From assembly GCA_026874595.1 (NCBI GenBank), contig CM049322.1, positions 54,968,386 through 55,032,385 of the forward strand: a stretch of 64,000 nucleotides of DNA. The letters are read 5' to 3'. The translations under genes and the position numbers were made by a program. Each line of letters opens with the position of its first letter. Positions within the stretch are counted from its first letter, which is position 1. The stretch comes from Sipunculus nudus (taxonomy: Eukaryota; Annelida; Sipuncula; Golfingiida; Sipunculidae). Shown in pieces: positions 47,501 to 59,280 of this stretch. The notes below the pieces were generated by a model, which saw nothing but the letters and a program-made list of their open reading frames with translations, had not been told where the DNA came from and did no database searches.

Positions 47501-48350
47501 GTAAACTGCTTATTATCACAAAGTACCGTCGGGGCAGTTCACGGAGAGTTGAGCAAATCCAGCGACTTCCGCCTCGCATTACTAATGACATGAGATACTT
47601 TCCGTGCAGTGGTGACCATTAATGAACCGAACGCACATGACAAATCATTCATCCTCAAGACCGGAAGCCTCACGCAATTGATCTTAGCTTTTTCTGGAAC
47701 AAGGCAACTACACTAGTTGTGAAAGATTTATATCCTATTTTTTTAAATCGTTATAATGGCATTGTTCTCTTTGATCTGCGTGTCGTAATTGCTTCTAACC
47801 AACAAAATAGTGTTTTCAGTTTACTGCCAAAGTAAAATCAGTTATTTTTTTTCATGCTCAATATCTCAACGAGAATATGCTTTATTTTTCTCACATTCAC
47901 AGGGATGATTGGTTGCCATGAGGGCTACAGCTGTATCAATTTCAGACCCATCTAAAAACCTATATGGCTGCCACAGCGCAATTGGTGATTTTCTTTTGCG
48001 AACATTTAACAGAATATTGGCGGCCATGACGGGATGTGTGCTTTCAAATTTCAGACTCCTGCTATATCCAATATGACTCTCAGGCAAATATTTTAAAATC
48101 CTTTCCCAATAATTCTTGAAATAATGTAATGATTTTACTTTGTTTGTGTTGATAAATTTCAGACCAATGTGACAGCCAGTATGGCCATAGAGGAACTGGC
48201 AATCGCAGGGCCCTTATTGAGAACATTTACGGTCCCAAACCTCTACTACATTTCAAGCGGACATCCCCGAGCAGTTTAACCTTTAAACGTTTCGGATACA
48301 TAGATGAATAATACAAATGTGAACCCTTGAGCAAGTTGGCCCAGTGTCTT
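42541..48350 (+). repeat. Complex-repeat copy C with its left segment
   Basis: 42541-43575 matches E at 54390-55520 (GGCCATCCCC, GAGGGTTATTATATTGCTTC, AGTAGTTTAGTCACTGT). It then runs without a break into the A/B landmarks from about 43650. The segment equivalent to A 33900-34640 is deleted. The C-specific poly-C near 45979 corresponds to CCTCCCCCCGCCCCC in A. From 46780 it follows B to about 48350 (TTGAGCAAGTTGGCCCAGTG). Microsatellites lie at 42935-43048 and 44490-44553. C contains nearly every segment seen in the other copies, so it is closest to a full unit. Confidence 0.85.
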
Positions 48351-48359
48351 TTTACACAC

Positions 48360-48514
48360 TAAAAATATGACGTTTCACAGATGTTTCACATGATGTTTAT
48401 CATGTTTTGTTTGCAAACATGTTTAAAATTTAAATGTTTCAAAACATGTTCCACCTTTTTTTTTCAAAATTGGGTCTTTTGAAACATCTTGTTATGTCGT
48501 TACATGTGTGAAAC
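48360..48514. repeat. Cluster of TGAAACAT/ATGTTTCA motifs
   Basis: Repeated half-palindromes such as AGATGTTTCACATGATGTTT, AAATGTTTCAAAACATGTT, TTTTGAAACATC and TGTGAAACATGTG within 150 bp, directly between the end of copy C and the LINE. It may be a small inverted-repeat element or the LINE target region. Confidence 0.5.
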
Positions 48515-50582
48515 ATGTGCGATTTCACTACCTGATTTCCGGTCTGATATACAGATGATGACTAGATCTGCCGGAACGGACAGGGTGTCTGTTGCCGACC
48601 TGGACATGTTTGTCGACAAGTTTAATGTCGGCCTGAAGGATATCCTGGACCGGCACGCTCCGGCTGTGACCAGACTGGTCAGAGACAGACCTTCGGCCCC
48701 CTGGTTGACTGACGACGTCAGAATGGCCCGTCGTAAAAGGAGGAGAGCTGAAAGACGATGGAGAAGGACCGGTCTGTCTGTCCATAGAGAAATTTTCGTC
48801 AGTGAAAGGGCTGCGGTGAAAGCTGTAATTCATTGTACGAAGAGCAAGTTCTACATGGACATGATTTCCACAAGTTCTTCATCCAGGAAGCTGTTCTCTG
48901 TTACCAGTGAACTTTTAGGGAAGTCTCGAACGACACGTCTTCCAACTCATCTGCCTCGCTGTGACCTCCCAAAAAGCTTTTGTGATTATTTCTCGGCGAA
49001 GATTGAACGCATTCGTCTTGAACTTGACTCTGTTGCATGTTCGCCCCCTAAATTTAATGTTTACGATGGCCCCTCATTGTCCTGTTTTGCCCCAGTAACT
49101 GATCAGGATATCATTAGCATCATAATGGCGTCGCCAACCAAAAGTTCTACACTCGACCCAATGCCCACGGCTCTTTTGGAGCAGTGCATTAATGATATTG
49201 TTCCACTGATTACTTCAATTGTTAACATGTCTCTCTCTACAGGTTCAGTTCCGTCTCAATTTAAACACGCTGTAGTGACTCCACTGTTGAAAAAGCAAGG
49301 GTTAGATCCAAATGATTTAAAAAATTATAGGCCAGTCTCTAACCTTCCATTTGTTTCAAAAATCCTTGAAAAGATTGTTCTAAAGCAGTTACAATGTCAT
49401 CTTCATAACAATAATTTAATTGAAATCCATCAATCGGCTTACAGAAGGCATCATAGCACAGAGACCGCTGTGTTAAGTGTTTTGGATGGTCTTCTTACGG
49501 CGACAGACAAGAAACACGTTTCTCTGATAGCTTTGTTAGACCTAAGCGCGGCGTTTGACACGCTAGATCATTCAATATTGCTTAAAAGACTTCAACCGAC
49601 AACTGTTATTGTTGACGGTAGATTGTCTGACCCATGCTCTCTATTGTACGGTGTCCCCCAGGGTTCCGTGTTGGGGCCTGTACTTTTCACTTTATATTCA
49701 CAACCTTTGTCTGATATTATAACTGCTCATAATTGTGCTTTTCATAAGTATGCGGATGACACCGAGCTATCTAAAAGTAACGAACCGGACCAATTTAGTT
49801 CTGTACAGTTGAGTATACAGAATTGTATTGAAGATGTCCTCTCTTGGATGACCAGCAACAAACTTAAACTGAATACTGATAAGACCGAAGTTATGCCAGT
49901 TGGCTCTCACTCCTGTCTTCAGATGATTAACAACGACCCCCTTAGCGTTTGTGGTAGTAATATCACTTTCCAGACTTCTGTGAAATACCTCGGTGTGAAA
50001 ATTGATCGAACACTTTCCATGCATGATCATATTAATAGCGTGTGTCGTGCAGTTTTTCTCGAACTCCGACGTATTGCTTCCATCCGGCGTTTCCTAACCT
50101 CCAGCGTTTGTGCTAGGCTAGTCTGTGCTACTATCACATCACGCCTTGATTATTGTAATTCAAGTTTGGTAGGTTTACCGTTAGAACAAATCTCACGGTT
50201 GCAAATGCTTCAAAATAATGCAGCCCGTGTTATTCTTAAAAAACGAAAAAGGGACCACGTTACGCCGTTACTTAAGGAACTCCACTGGCTGCCAGTTCAG
50301 CATCGGATACAATACAAACTCGCAGTCCTTGTTTATAGATATTTTGATGGACCACTGCCACCATATCTTTCGTCAAAACTATGTATTTATCGGCCGGTGC
50401 GCACCCTACGCTCTTCTAACGAAAGTCTTCTAATATTGCCTTAGTGCCGTACGAAAGTCGGTGAACGTTCTTTCAGTTATATTGCCCCTAAGATCTGGAA
50501 TTCCCTTTCAGCTGAACTTAGAAAACCCCCACTATCAATACTTTTAAGACAAATCTTAAAACATACCTATTTCTGCAGGCAT
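48489..50582 (+). pseudogene. Reverse transcriptase of the LINE, inactivated
   Basis: The open part is 651 codons (48489-50444). Visible domains are a linker (about residues 12-125, with DRHAPAVTR and PWLTDDVRMARR), the reverse transcriptase fingers with NYRPVSNLPFVSKILEK (279-295) and HHSTETAVL (321-329), and motif A LDLSAAFDTLDH (350-361). Motif B is YGVPQGSVLGP (387-397) and motif C is KYADD (420-424), followed by LNTDKTE (461-467), SRLDYCNS (551-558) and HWLPV (599-603). Three defects are seen. The apurinic-type endonuclease is absent. Between motif A and motif B the usual G-x-S-x-x-AL-x-WF-x-SYL segment is missing, an in-frame loss of roughly 20-25 residues near codon 368 (about 49590-49605). 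A TAG at 50442-50444 interrupts the frame, after which the same frame continues with RTKVGERSFSYIAPKIWNSL, the normal C-terminal motif of the family. The ATG at 48489 is not the native start. No activity is expected. Confidence 0.9.
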
Positions 50583-50772
50583 TTTGTAATTAGCAACATT
50601 TACCATACATGTAATCTCGGGTGTGTGTGGGTGAGTAGGTGTGTGTGTGTGAGTGTGCTTATATATTTATATATTGTGTAACTGATGTGTAAAAATGCAA
50701 GCGCTGTGAGTCTGATCTTGGAGTTCAGCGCTATATAAGTACTATTCATTATTATTATTATTATTATTACAT
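48515..50772 (+). mobile_element. 5'-truncated CR1/L2-group LINE
   Basis: A non-LTR retrotransposon copy. Similarity to this group begins at about codon 12 of the ORF (SLPDFRSDI), inside the linker between endonuclease and reverse transcriptase, so the 5' half is missing, as is usual for LINE insertions. After the coding region the 3' UTR ends AGCGCTATATAAGTACTATT then (ATT)n at about 50748-50768. This kind of tail is typical of this LINE group. It lies between copies C and D of the complex repeat. I could not identify target-site duplications by eye. Confidence 0.9.
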
Positions 50773-51057
50773 CTTTTTAGACAAGTCACTTGCCGGAAAT
50801 TACATTTTACTTGTTTTAACCGCCGGTATTTTTGCCACTGGTCACGTTACCGGATATTCTCCCCGTTTATCTGGAACCAATTGTATGATATATTGACTGC
50901 CAGTGATCGCTGGAAAGATGACAACGGAATGTGATTTTAGGCAATAACTAGGTCCTCCTCGGATAATGTTCAGTCTCCAGAGAAGGTTTCCTGTAGCCAC
51001 CCAACTTATAATTTGCCAGAAATTAAACAGTGGATGAAACGTTTAGTTTGTGAACAG

Positions 51058-51131
<74 letters not shown>

Positions 51132-52384
51132 CGCTCATTAAGAACACTTCTTCATACTTTTAAATAAAGTACAACCATATTTTTTTCCTCATCAGAATTA
51201 TTATAAATCCGAAAGTACAAACCACCATTCAAATACAGTAATGAGACAAATCATACGCAGGGGTTTGTACAGGATTTTAGAAAGGGAGGGGGAGGGTTCT
51301 AAACTCGGGGAATTTCCAAAGAAGGTCCTTACTTTTCAAAAGCGGGTGGGATACAGCCCTCTGGAAGGTAATGTACTTTGGGTGTCCATTAGGCAGGACC
51401 CCTCTGGAGTGTACACCCTAAATGAGGGGGAACCTAACTTAAGAATCATCAAGGCCTTTATTGTAGGTCTAAGGAGGTCCTGAGTACGACTAGATTTTCA
51501 TCAGAATTTGCAAAAGTCACTCTCGTGAACTCACATTGCAAGGGTTACATGTCTTTACTAGAGAAAAAATGTTGCACAAGTTTAAGAGAATCTTCTTGGA
51601 TACTCCCTGGCCTGAATACCAAGGATCCTACAGACATTTTGGAGAATAACAATTTTTATTGGTGAAAGCAAGGCTGGGAATATCAGGCTGGTTACTTTTT
51701 GAACTTGCAAACCCTTACTCTGAAGTGTTTTATCTGAAGGTTTGAACCCTGCTATAAGGTTACAGGTCCTTCATATGGAGTCAGTGAAAGTCCTGATTCG
51801 ATGCCAAATTTCAGCTTAACTTTAGTATCTGATCGAAGTTTTTTCCAAGGTGCCAGAGGTTTTTGCTGGGAGCTCTGCCAGCACTTCCCAGTATAGGGAG
51901 AATTCTACAAAACCTTGGTATTCCCTGGTACAGAATAGTGAATTATGTCCTACCGTTCATATTTATTACTCTGTAAAACCTGTACGAAAATTTAGACTGG
52001 TCTTCATTTTTTAGAGAGCCTGTGAGCTATTGCAACAGGGTTTTGTTCAAAAAACAGTCTTTTATTAGCAGCTGGTCATTAGCAGCTTTTTATTAGAAAC
52101 AACTGTACAAAATTCAATGTGGTTCGGCATTACCATAAGACATCTTTGAGAATCATTTAAGAATAGATGCTAGTGCGTGCATTGTGGACCCAACTTTACA
52201 TGTATGGATTGCTGAGTAGGTTAGTTGTTTAGTTTAAAATCACTTGAGTAAATGTGATCTGTGTGAATATTTTGAAATAAATTTCAAGAAGAAGGCTATG
52301 CAAAGATGATTTTGTTAGATTTTTCATGTCTTCCTTATTCATCTTCCTAATCGAAGTTCCGATAGAAATGCCATGAAAATTACA
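50773..52384. other. Non-coding sequence with a (TA)n tract
   Basis: TA tract at about 51057-51128. The 80-codon ORF (51241-51483) and the rest are not recognised. Short phrases such as CAAGGCCTTTATTGTAGG suggest nothing specific. Confidence 0.4.
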
Positions 52385-54045
52385 TGGCAAAATTACAAAT
52401 CCTTAACAAACAAAAAATACACAATTCATGTATCACGAGGTTAACATAAGTGACATATCAGCATTAGTATAATGAATTTGCCCTTGAGAACTGGAAGGTC
52501 CATATATTCTGGCTCGTAAAAAAAATGTGAGTACCTAAACCAAGCTCAACTTCTTTGCGAATAATCCTGCATTAAAAGGTCCCTAGGACCAACTTGCTCA
52601 AGGGTTCACATGGGTATTATTCACCTATGTATCTGAAACCGAGTTATTGCAAAAGGATTTAAAATATTTGCCTGACAGCCATATTGGATTAAACAGGAAT
52701 CTGAATCTGAAAGCACACATCCCGTCATGGCCGTCAATATTCTGTTAAATTTTCGCAAATATAAAAAAAATCACCATTTGCGCTGTAACAGGAATGTTGG
52801 TTTTTGGATGGTTCGGTAAGTGATATAGCATGACTCCTCATAGCCACCAATCATCCCTGTGGATTAGAGAAAGACCAAGCATATTCTCGTTGAGATATTG
52901 AGCATGAAAAAAAAAACTGATTGTACCTTGGCAATAAACTGAAAACACAATTTTGTTGATTAGAAGCAATTACGACACGCAGATCAAAGAGAAATCTGCT
53001 ATTATAAGGATTAAGAAAATTAGGATATAAGGACATTCACAACTAGTGTAGACGCCTTGATCACTTGCGTGAGGCTTTAGGTCTTGAGGATGAGTGATTT
53101 GTTATGTGCGTTCGGTTCTTTATTGGTCACCACTGCACGTAAAGCATCTCATGCTAGTCGTAATGCAGGGCGGAAGTCGCTTGATTTAGTCAACTCTCCG
53201 AGAAATGCCTCGAGAGTACTTAATGATATTAAGCAGTTTACAATCCGTTGAGAAGTGTAAGCTCCCACACGCATCGACACCAGAGTTCCATTCAGCTACA
53301 CTATAAGAAATAATTTTGCACACCAATGTGGCTCGAAAATCCGTTATTGCATAGTAATAAGTAACGTTATACCAATTTACCACAGGGGTACCTGTGTAAT
53401 TGGTTGTTTACGTATGGTAAGTATATATGGAAGCCCCAGCGGCATTTGGCCCTGTGATTTCAGAAAGTCTATCAATGTCAAATATATATCGGTCCAAATA
53501 TAAATGCGTAGCGAGCCATGCATGTATTCGTTGTTTCAGCAGCACCAACAAACTCGATCTGTACTTGAAAAGCTCTGGAGTATACTTAATCTGTGTACAG
53601 TTTGTGTTGGCTTAAATTAGATACACACTGATTATGTCAGTATGGTATTTCTAAACTAAGGTACCTTACGGCCTGATGTTACTAGCATGTATCTTTTAGC
53701 GAGCGTAATTATTGCTCAAGTATATGCTTGTGTCGTTAATTGCCTGACTTAATTGCAATTAGTCACATGAGACATCGGCAATATATGCGAATAGTTACCA
53801 ACAAACTGGACGTAACGAGGGGGAGAGGAGGGCCGGTCACCTGTAAAGGCCGGCCGGGAAATTTCCAAGTGTCTGAAGGGATGACAATTTAAGCGAAATC
53901 GAAGCAAAGAGAACTGAAATACGGGATTCTTAGTAAAAGTAAATCCGTATGTGGAAAACCACTAATTATAGGCTTCACTACGTTGCAATTATAAGGGCTC
54001 GTTTTAATGTATTACCACACGGTTTCGATCAGATTTTGTAACTAC
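52385..54045 (-). repeat. Complex-repeat copy D, inverted
   Basis: Reverse complement of the right part of B (40190-42080) and C (46780-48350). Read on the minus strand, it has ACCGTGTGGTAATA (B 40200), GTATTTCAGTTCTCT (C 46820), GCTAATTGC-like sequence, GAAGCCTC, GATTTATATCC-like sequence and AATTGCTTCTAATCAACAAAA (B 41328). It is the only block in this orientation. It includes ORF fragments similar to those in B and C (for example 52851-53036 minus). Confidence 0.85.
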
Positions 54046-54389
54046 GTATTTAATGAGGGAAAAAAAACTTGGGGGGAAAGGTTGCACAAATTATTATTTT
54101 ATTTTTTAGTTATTTATGGTTTCATAACTCGATATGAAGATAATCCTTGTTGCTTTATTAAAATACAGGACATTTACATACATATATATAGTTAGATCAT
54201 ATATAAAATGTAATACACATTTGACAGAAGCTGCATTGAAAAATAATAACAAAATGTAAAAAGTAATAAGAAGGGGTTGTTTTATATGAATACGAATACA
54301 AAACATAGTTTAAAAGGACGACAAACCAATAAAATAAAAATGATATAAACCCTGGGCTGGTACACGTTCTGAATTACTGACAGCTAAGA
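54046..54389. other. Spacer between copies D and E
   Basis: AT-rich. ORFs of 62-66 codons on both strands overlap and are not recognised. Confidence 0.35.
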
Positions 54390-54836
54390 CAACGAGCCCC
54401 GGCCATCCCCCACAATTCCGAGCTGGAAGAGGTTTGTTTTGAGCGGAAACCACTTCTGGCGGAAAGGTTAAGGGGATTCATAAATATAATAAATTGAATT
54501 AAGGTTGTAACTGAGGGTTATTATATTGCTTCCTTTATTGAATCGGCAAAATCCATATCGGTTCCAATTAAAAAAACAAATTTTTTAGTCATATTTTTTA
54601 TGTGCATCCCCTAGCGCACGAGGCATTTGTTAGGGTTTGCACCAGTACATCGGTGTAGTAGCAGATCGCATTTAAAAGTATTACTGCTAGTGATGTAAGA
54701 TGTGTTACAAAAATATATATATATAATGAAAATCTCTAAATGATTAGATATAATGTCAGTGTCAAGGTACCTTCATATAACAGACGTTACCTTACTCTAT
54801 ATAAGTCTACGGAATATATCTGTATCACTAAAAAAA

Positions 54837-54915
54837 GGTATGTACAACAGAAAATGAGGGATGGTTTTCTTCAAAGGTATGTAAACAGAAAATGAGGGTT
54901 GGTTTTCTTCAAAGT
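54837..54915 (+). repeat. 39-bp tandem duplication
   Basis: GGTATGTA(C)AACAGAAAATGAGGG followed by TTGGTTTTCTTCAAAG occurs twice, starting at 54837 and 54876, within the extra sequence of copy E. Confidence 0.85.
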
Positions 54916-56164
54916 TTTAGCCGGCCTTGTTGCTTATATATTAATGATAGAAAGGTAAAAAAAAAAAAAAAAAAAAAAAACAGGCGAGTATATACAGGGG
55001 GATTTGGATCAGTGTAATCACCCTCCTGTTATTCAGAGAATAAGATTAACATATTGGAAATACAATAAATTAATAGTTACAATAATTGATCATTTTTTTC
55101 TGATTTTACTATAAATATTATATCTAAGTCTGGTTTTGAATTAATATTTTTCTGAAACATAATACCGTTTTAGAAAAGGAAACAAACAAAAAAGCGTATA
55201 CTTTGCCTTAAATCTGCAATGGATCACAAAGACAATAATGTCTTATAATCTTGACTCTGTTGTTTATCAGGACACTGTTAATCAGTGACCGCAGTTAACT
55301 TGTTTATACGTTAGATGAAATCGAACCCGTGTTGGTGGGCACGAACAAATAATTGAAAAAAAGTAGTTTAGTCACTGTTAGTGATACCAAACATTAAGTA
55401 TTTAATTAAATCTCGATATTGAATATGCTTCTTTATGAAACGGATATATTTTTTTACGTATATTCCGCATTTTGTGGCATTATTTAACAATACTTTTTAG
55501 AAGGCCATAGGCCAAGGTTTGCCCCCTTTATACTGAAATATAATAGTAATGCTTACAAAATTGGACTAATTAATGTAGACGCCCGGGTGCAAAGTTCATT
55601 TCCTTTTAAATGACGGAGATGAAGCCTATCTTTCAGCAATGCCACATATATTTATTCTGAAAATAGTCATAAATGCTTAAAATATCCTTTATTATAATAC
55701 AATATTTAATGAAAGATTTAAATTATTTCTGAATGCTAAGGTCCAGCTCACACCAGACGAAATACCTGCTCAAAAAATAAATGTGAAGTTAAAATAGGTA
55801 TTTGGGATTAGGGTTATACCGAAAGTTAATAATAACAACATTTTAAATTTAGCGTTTTATTTTCCAAGGAATTACTGTTTAAAGTTATTCCCAGGTATTA
55901 ATAATGACTTGATCAAATAAGTATTTTCTCACATGTACATTTTTTTCTATACAGCAATTTACCAAAAAACAATCACTGATGTTCTATGGTCGGAAAACCT
56001 ATAGTTTTATATGAATATGTCAAATATAATCTTATTGTATCAAAAAGGTATGCCTCTGCTACCACATATACGAAGTTACTATAAAGCAGCTATCAGGTTT
56101 TCTTGATGTAATTTAGTGTAGATTAGGAAAGTTCACTATTTTAGTATACAAGTAATGCACAGTT

Positions 56165-56390
56165 TGACACCTTTATATAAACGTGTATACGTACCAGGTA
56201 GCACATGCAGATAACCTGGTTGATTTATATAAACGTGTATTCGTGACAGCACATGCAAATGACCTGGAGGGATTATATAAAAGTTTATTCATAACAGTTA
56301 GCATATGCAGATAACCTGGAGGGTTTATATAAAAGTTTATTCGTAACAGTTAGTATTTGCAGATAATTTGGTGGGTTTAGATGCTTGTAA
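56165..56390 (+). repeat. Roughly 52-bp minisatellite, four copies
   Basis: TTATATAAACGTGTAT or TTATATAAAAGTTTAT starts at 56173, 56225, 56273 and 56325. Each is followed by an ACAGTTAGCATATGCAGATA-like phrase and AACCTGGAGGG. Spacing is 52, 48 and 52 bp. It sits at a junction within copy E. Confidence 0.9.
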
Positions 56391-57300
56391 GAGCTTACAC
56401 TTTAATCAGAACCAGGTTGTTAAGTTTTTAAAGGGACCCATTCCCTTATCTGACCTTATAAACTAAAGGTAATCCATGGAAGCTTTTATAAAAATAGGTC
56501 AGAAAACGTGGATATCATGGCACACAGGCTGTTTGTTTTGTTTACATCATCCTGTTCAACGCGCCAAAATAATCAAAACACATTCAACAAGGGCATCTGA
56601 CTGCAAATCAGATAAGGAAGAGCGTTGCAAAGGGCGTTTTGCACCAAGTGACCTGTCGTCCGCCGAATACATGCAACCAACCACCTAAGGTTACATGGGT
56701 TTCCCATTTGTAAACATTGCTGTGTTTACAAACGTGTTGTGGATAAACAAGTTTATTCATCTTTCATGAAGGCGCTGTGAGAATTTTCACAACTAAAATT
56801 ACCCTTAGATCATTTATTATACATAGAGGAAGCCAGAAATAAAAAAAAAAATCTTTAAAAAAGATAGGCGAATGGGCATCTTTAATATCAGTTAGTATTA
56901 ACATGACAGTGCGCACTGAGTTAACTAGTGGCTGCATTAATAATGATGAGACAGAGTTTCGTGCCACGGTGACTAATAAACAATAAAACACACTTAATAG
57001 ATGGGTAACTCTTGATACATGACAACCCATGCAAATGGTTTTGTTTTGTTTTCTCTTGAACAGACTGGGAATGCTAGTTGTGATTGATTTATATCCTGCT
57101 TCACTAACTTGTTTTAATTAACGCATCTCTGGTTTTGATCTATGGGTCCTACTTTGATCTGAATGTCGTAATTAGTGCTAACAAGGGACTTTGTGGTTTA
57201 GCTTTTTCGCCAGTTAGCCTATTTAAGATATATTTCTTTTTTGTTTGTAACAAGTTGCATTCCTTAAAGTTTAACTGTACGACGTCATGGGCATTGAAAT

Positions 57301-58149
57301 GATTGTTTAACTGGTGAGCACAGGACCAAGTAGGGTTTCCAAAACTGTTAGATCCTTTTTTTCACACAGAACATTCACCTTATTCCAGGTAATCACGTCC
57401 ATTTTACTACCCAGAAAAAAATTGAAATGCATTTTCTGTTTTACAATTTCTGTTTAATGCTAATTATCACGGTTGTTAACACGTAATACATATTTTTCAC
57501 ATGATTAGCATTTTTACCCGAAGGCTCATAATTTTTTTACGGGTACAGGTCGCATAAATTAGCCTTGTATAGATCACAATGGATTCTGAGTCACGTGATC
57601 GACACCCCGAATAGCGATTTAAAGCAATAGTAAATTAATCTATCACTACGGTATTTTGTTTTGGTGTCATATATTTGTAAAAGCATCATATTTGCAATAA
57701 ATAAATCCTAACTCAGCTGAAAATTATCGTGTCGGGTCCCAGCAATTTCTCCAGAACCATTGAAACCTCTGAGGTCCATGATTGAATTCTCTATATATGT
57801 GAATCCATTCAATTCTACGCACGCGCGGGTTAAATGATGGCAGGCCTTGACTTTTATCAAAACGAGTTATTACCTGACCTCAGAGGACTTGGGAAATGAA
57901 GTCCGACTGGACTAAAATCTTTAATTTTCTTGGAAACAGCGCCGAAAGAACTGTTTTTTTTTCTTGTGCTGTAAAGCTTTTATTGCAACACGTCCCATCA
58001 ACCTCTTTAAATCTGAAATTTCAGGTTCTCTTTCATATCTTTATGTTATCTGTTTAAATGCGGGCATGGTTTTATATGAATGTTCACCACAAAAAGTCTT
58101 TGTGAAGATGACCTGTTTCCTTACTTTTTATATTTTGGTAGAGGAACAG
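57301..58149. other. Non-coding sequence
   Basis: No recognisable feature. Overlapping ORFs of about 105-110 codons starting at 57964 and 58080 extend into the SINE-like block and are not recognised. Confidence 0.35.
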
Positions 58150-58575
58150 TACTCTGTATTTATCCATCTTATTTTTTACCAGAGATTGGCCTTTTTGCCG
58201 GCTTCCTGGCTGGATGTACCAGTCGCTCGCCTGTCTGTCAGGGCCGGGGGCTACATTGGTCTCTGTGCTATTCAGGTGAAAACCTGATCCATACAGCAAC
58301 TGCATTAAACACACTGGATGGTTATCGGAACTTCCCAAAGAGAATGCCGTACTTTTCTCACAGACAGTTTTCGCTGTTCCTCCAATGGCATATCCACCCA
58401 CGGCCCAGATAAGGCTAGGACCAGACCCGGTACTAGACAGCAGTGCTTAACAGTGACTTCTTGAGTGTCGATCCCAAGGGTCAGGGCTGTAAGTCTGGCA
58501 TGGGAAAACACGTGCTGAAGTGAACCTCAAACCCATACCGACTCAGTAGTCAAGCACGCTAACCACTAGTGTTCG
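58150..58575 (-). mobile_element. Probable tRNA-derived SINE
   Basis: A GC-richer block. Its minus strand begins near 58575 with CTAGTGGTTAGCGTGCTTGA (A-box-like) and 40 bp later has GGGTTTGAGGTTCACTTC (B-box-like, about 58518-58535). This is followed by a body of about 350 bp with no long specific ORF. The head resembles tRNA-derived SINEs in which the T-arm reads GGTTCGA. The 3' end and tail are not clear, so the lower boundary is a guess. Confidence 0.5.
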
Positions 58576-59105
58576 GAATTGCTTGCAAAATAATGTTTGA
58601 TGACTGACAGATAAAAGAAACTGATAATCGATACATAATCGACTGTTGTACTTACCTTCTTCACTACCGTGACATATACTATGAAGAATTACACATTTCA
58701 TTTTAACTGAAATTCTGACCAAGTAAATTCAATCTGACTTGTACATCACGCAGGATTTTAACACTTGTTCGTTGCAAAAGGTTGTTGATGCTTTTCTGTG
58801 TCCCTTCTTCCTAAGATTTTACTTGATAATATAACGTCTTTGCATGGGCAAACATGATCGTTTATGACCGATTATGTCAAAATACAACTGATTTAATCGC
58901 TAATGAAAGAAAACTGCCAATCACAGATATAATCGATTAATTCGCCCACCACTACTAACCACTCATCCATAGTCATTGTTTTTAGAGATAACTCAGTAAA
59001 GTTAAGTCCGAGAATTAAGCGATTTCGCCAGTTCACTAACCATATATTGTCGCTACGAGAACATAAGAACTTCCCCAAGTGTTCGTCAATCTCTTCTCTG
59101 CTTGC
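58576..59105. other. Non-coding sequence
   Basis: A 71-codon minus-strand ORF (58893-59108) reads well but matches nothing I know and has no splice context. Confidence 0.35.
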
Positions 59106-59280
59106 CAATGCACGATGTCCATTTCACTGAAATGTCAACGTCCTGAAATTGCTTCCTGTGACATTTTGACTATAAGTGAAACAGGTGCAACAGGCCTTTT
59201 TTCATTTATTTTTTAATCATACCATGATCTCTAGCGCTGAGCCGAGATACAGGTGAAAGTTAAAGGAATTAGAATAGGGA
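59106..59280 (+). repeat. Dispersed repeat, first copy
   Basis: GCACGATGTCCATTTCACTGAA, CTTCCTGTGACATTTTGAC and following sequence recur at 60785-60960. The copies are about 1.68 kb apart in the same orientation. Confidence 0.7.

Larger units (their letters stand above)
54390..57300 (+). repeat. Complex-repeat copy E
   Basis: 54390-55520 matches C-left (42541-43575), but with about 330 bp of extra sequence at 54588-54915. 55620-56030 matches the right end of A (36231-36620). 56395-57300 is a diverged match to the right part of C (47470-47830), with GATTTATATCCTGC, TTTGATCT and GTCGTAATT. An A-run at 54957-54980 is an expansion of GGTAAATAAAC in C. Segment order thus differs from A-C. Confidence 0.75.

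Noticed and set aside
50442-50444. The TAG in the LINE as a programmed readthrough stop
   Set aside because: The element is already missing its endonuclease and part of the reverse transcriptase, so a simple inactivating mutation is the better explanation.
57964-58412. Overlapping ORFs of 105-110 codons on both strands
   Set aside because: Three frames are open at once over a SINE-like block, and no peptide is recognisable.
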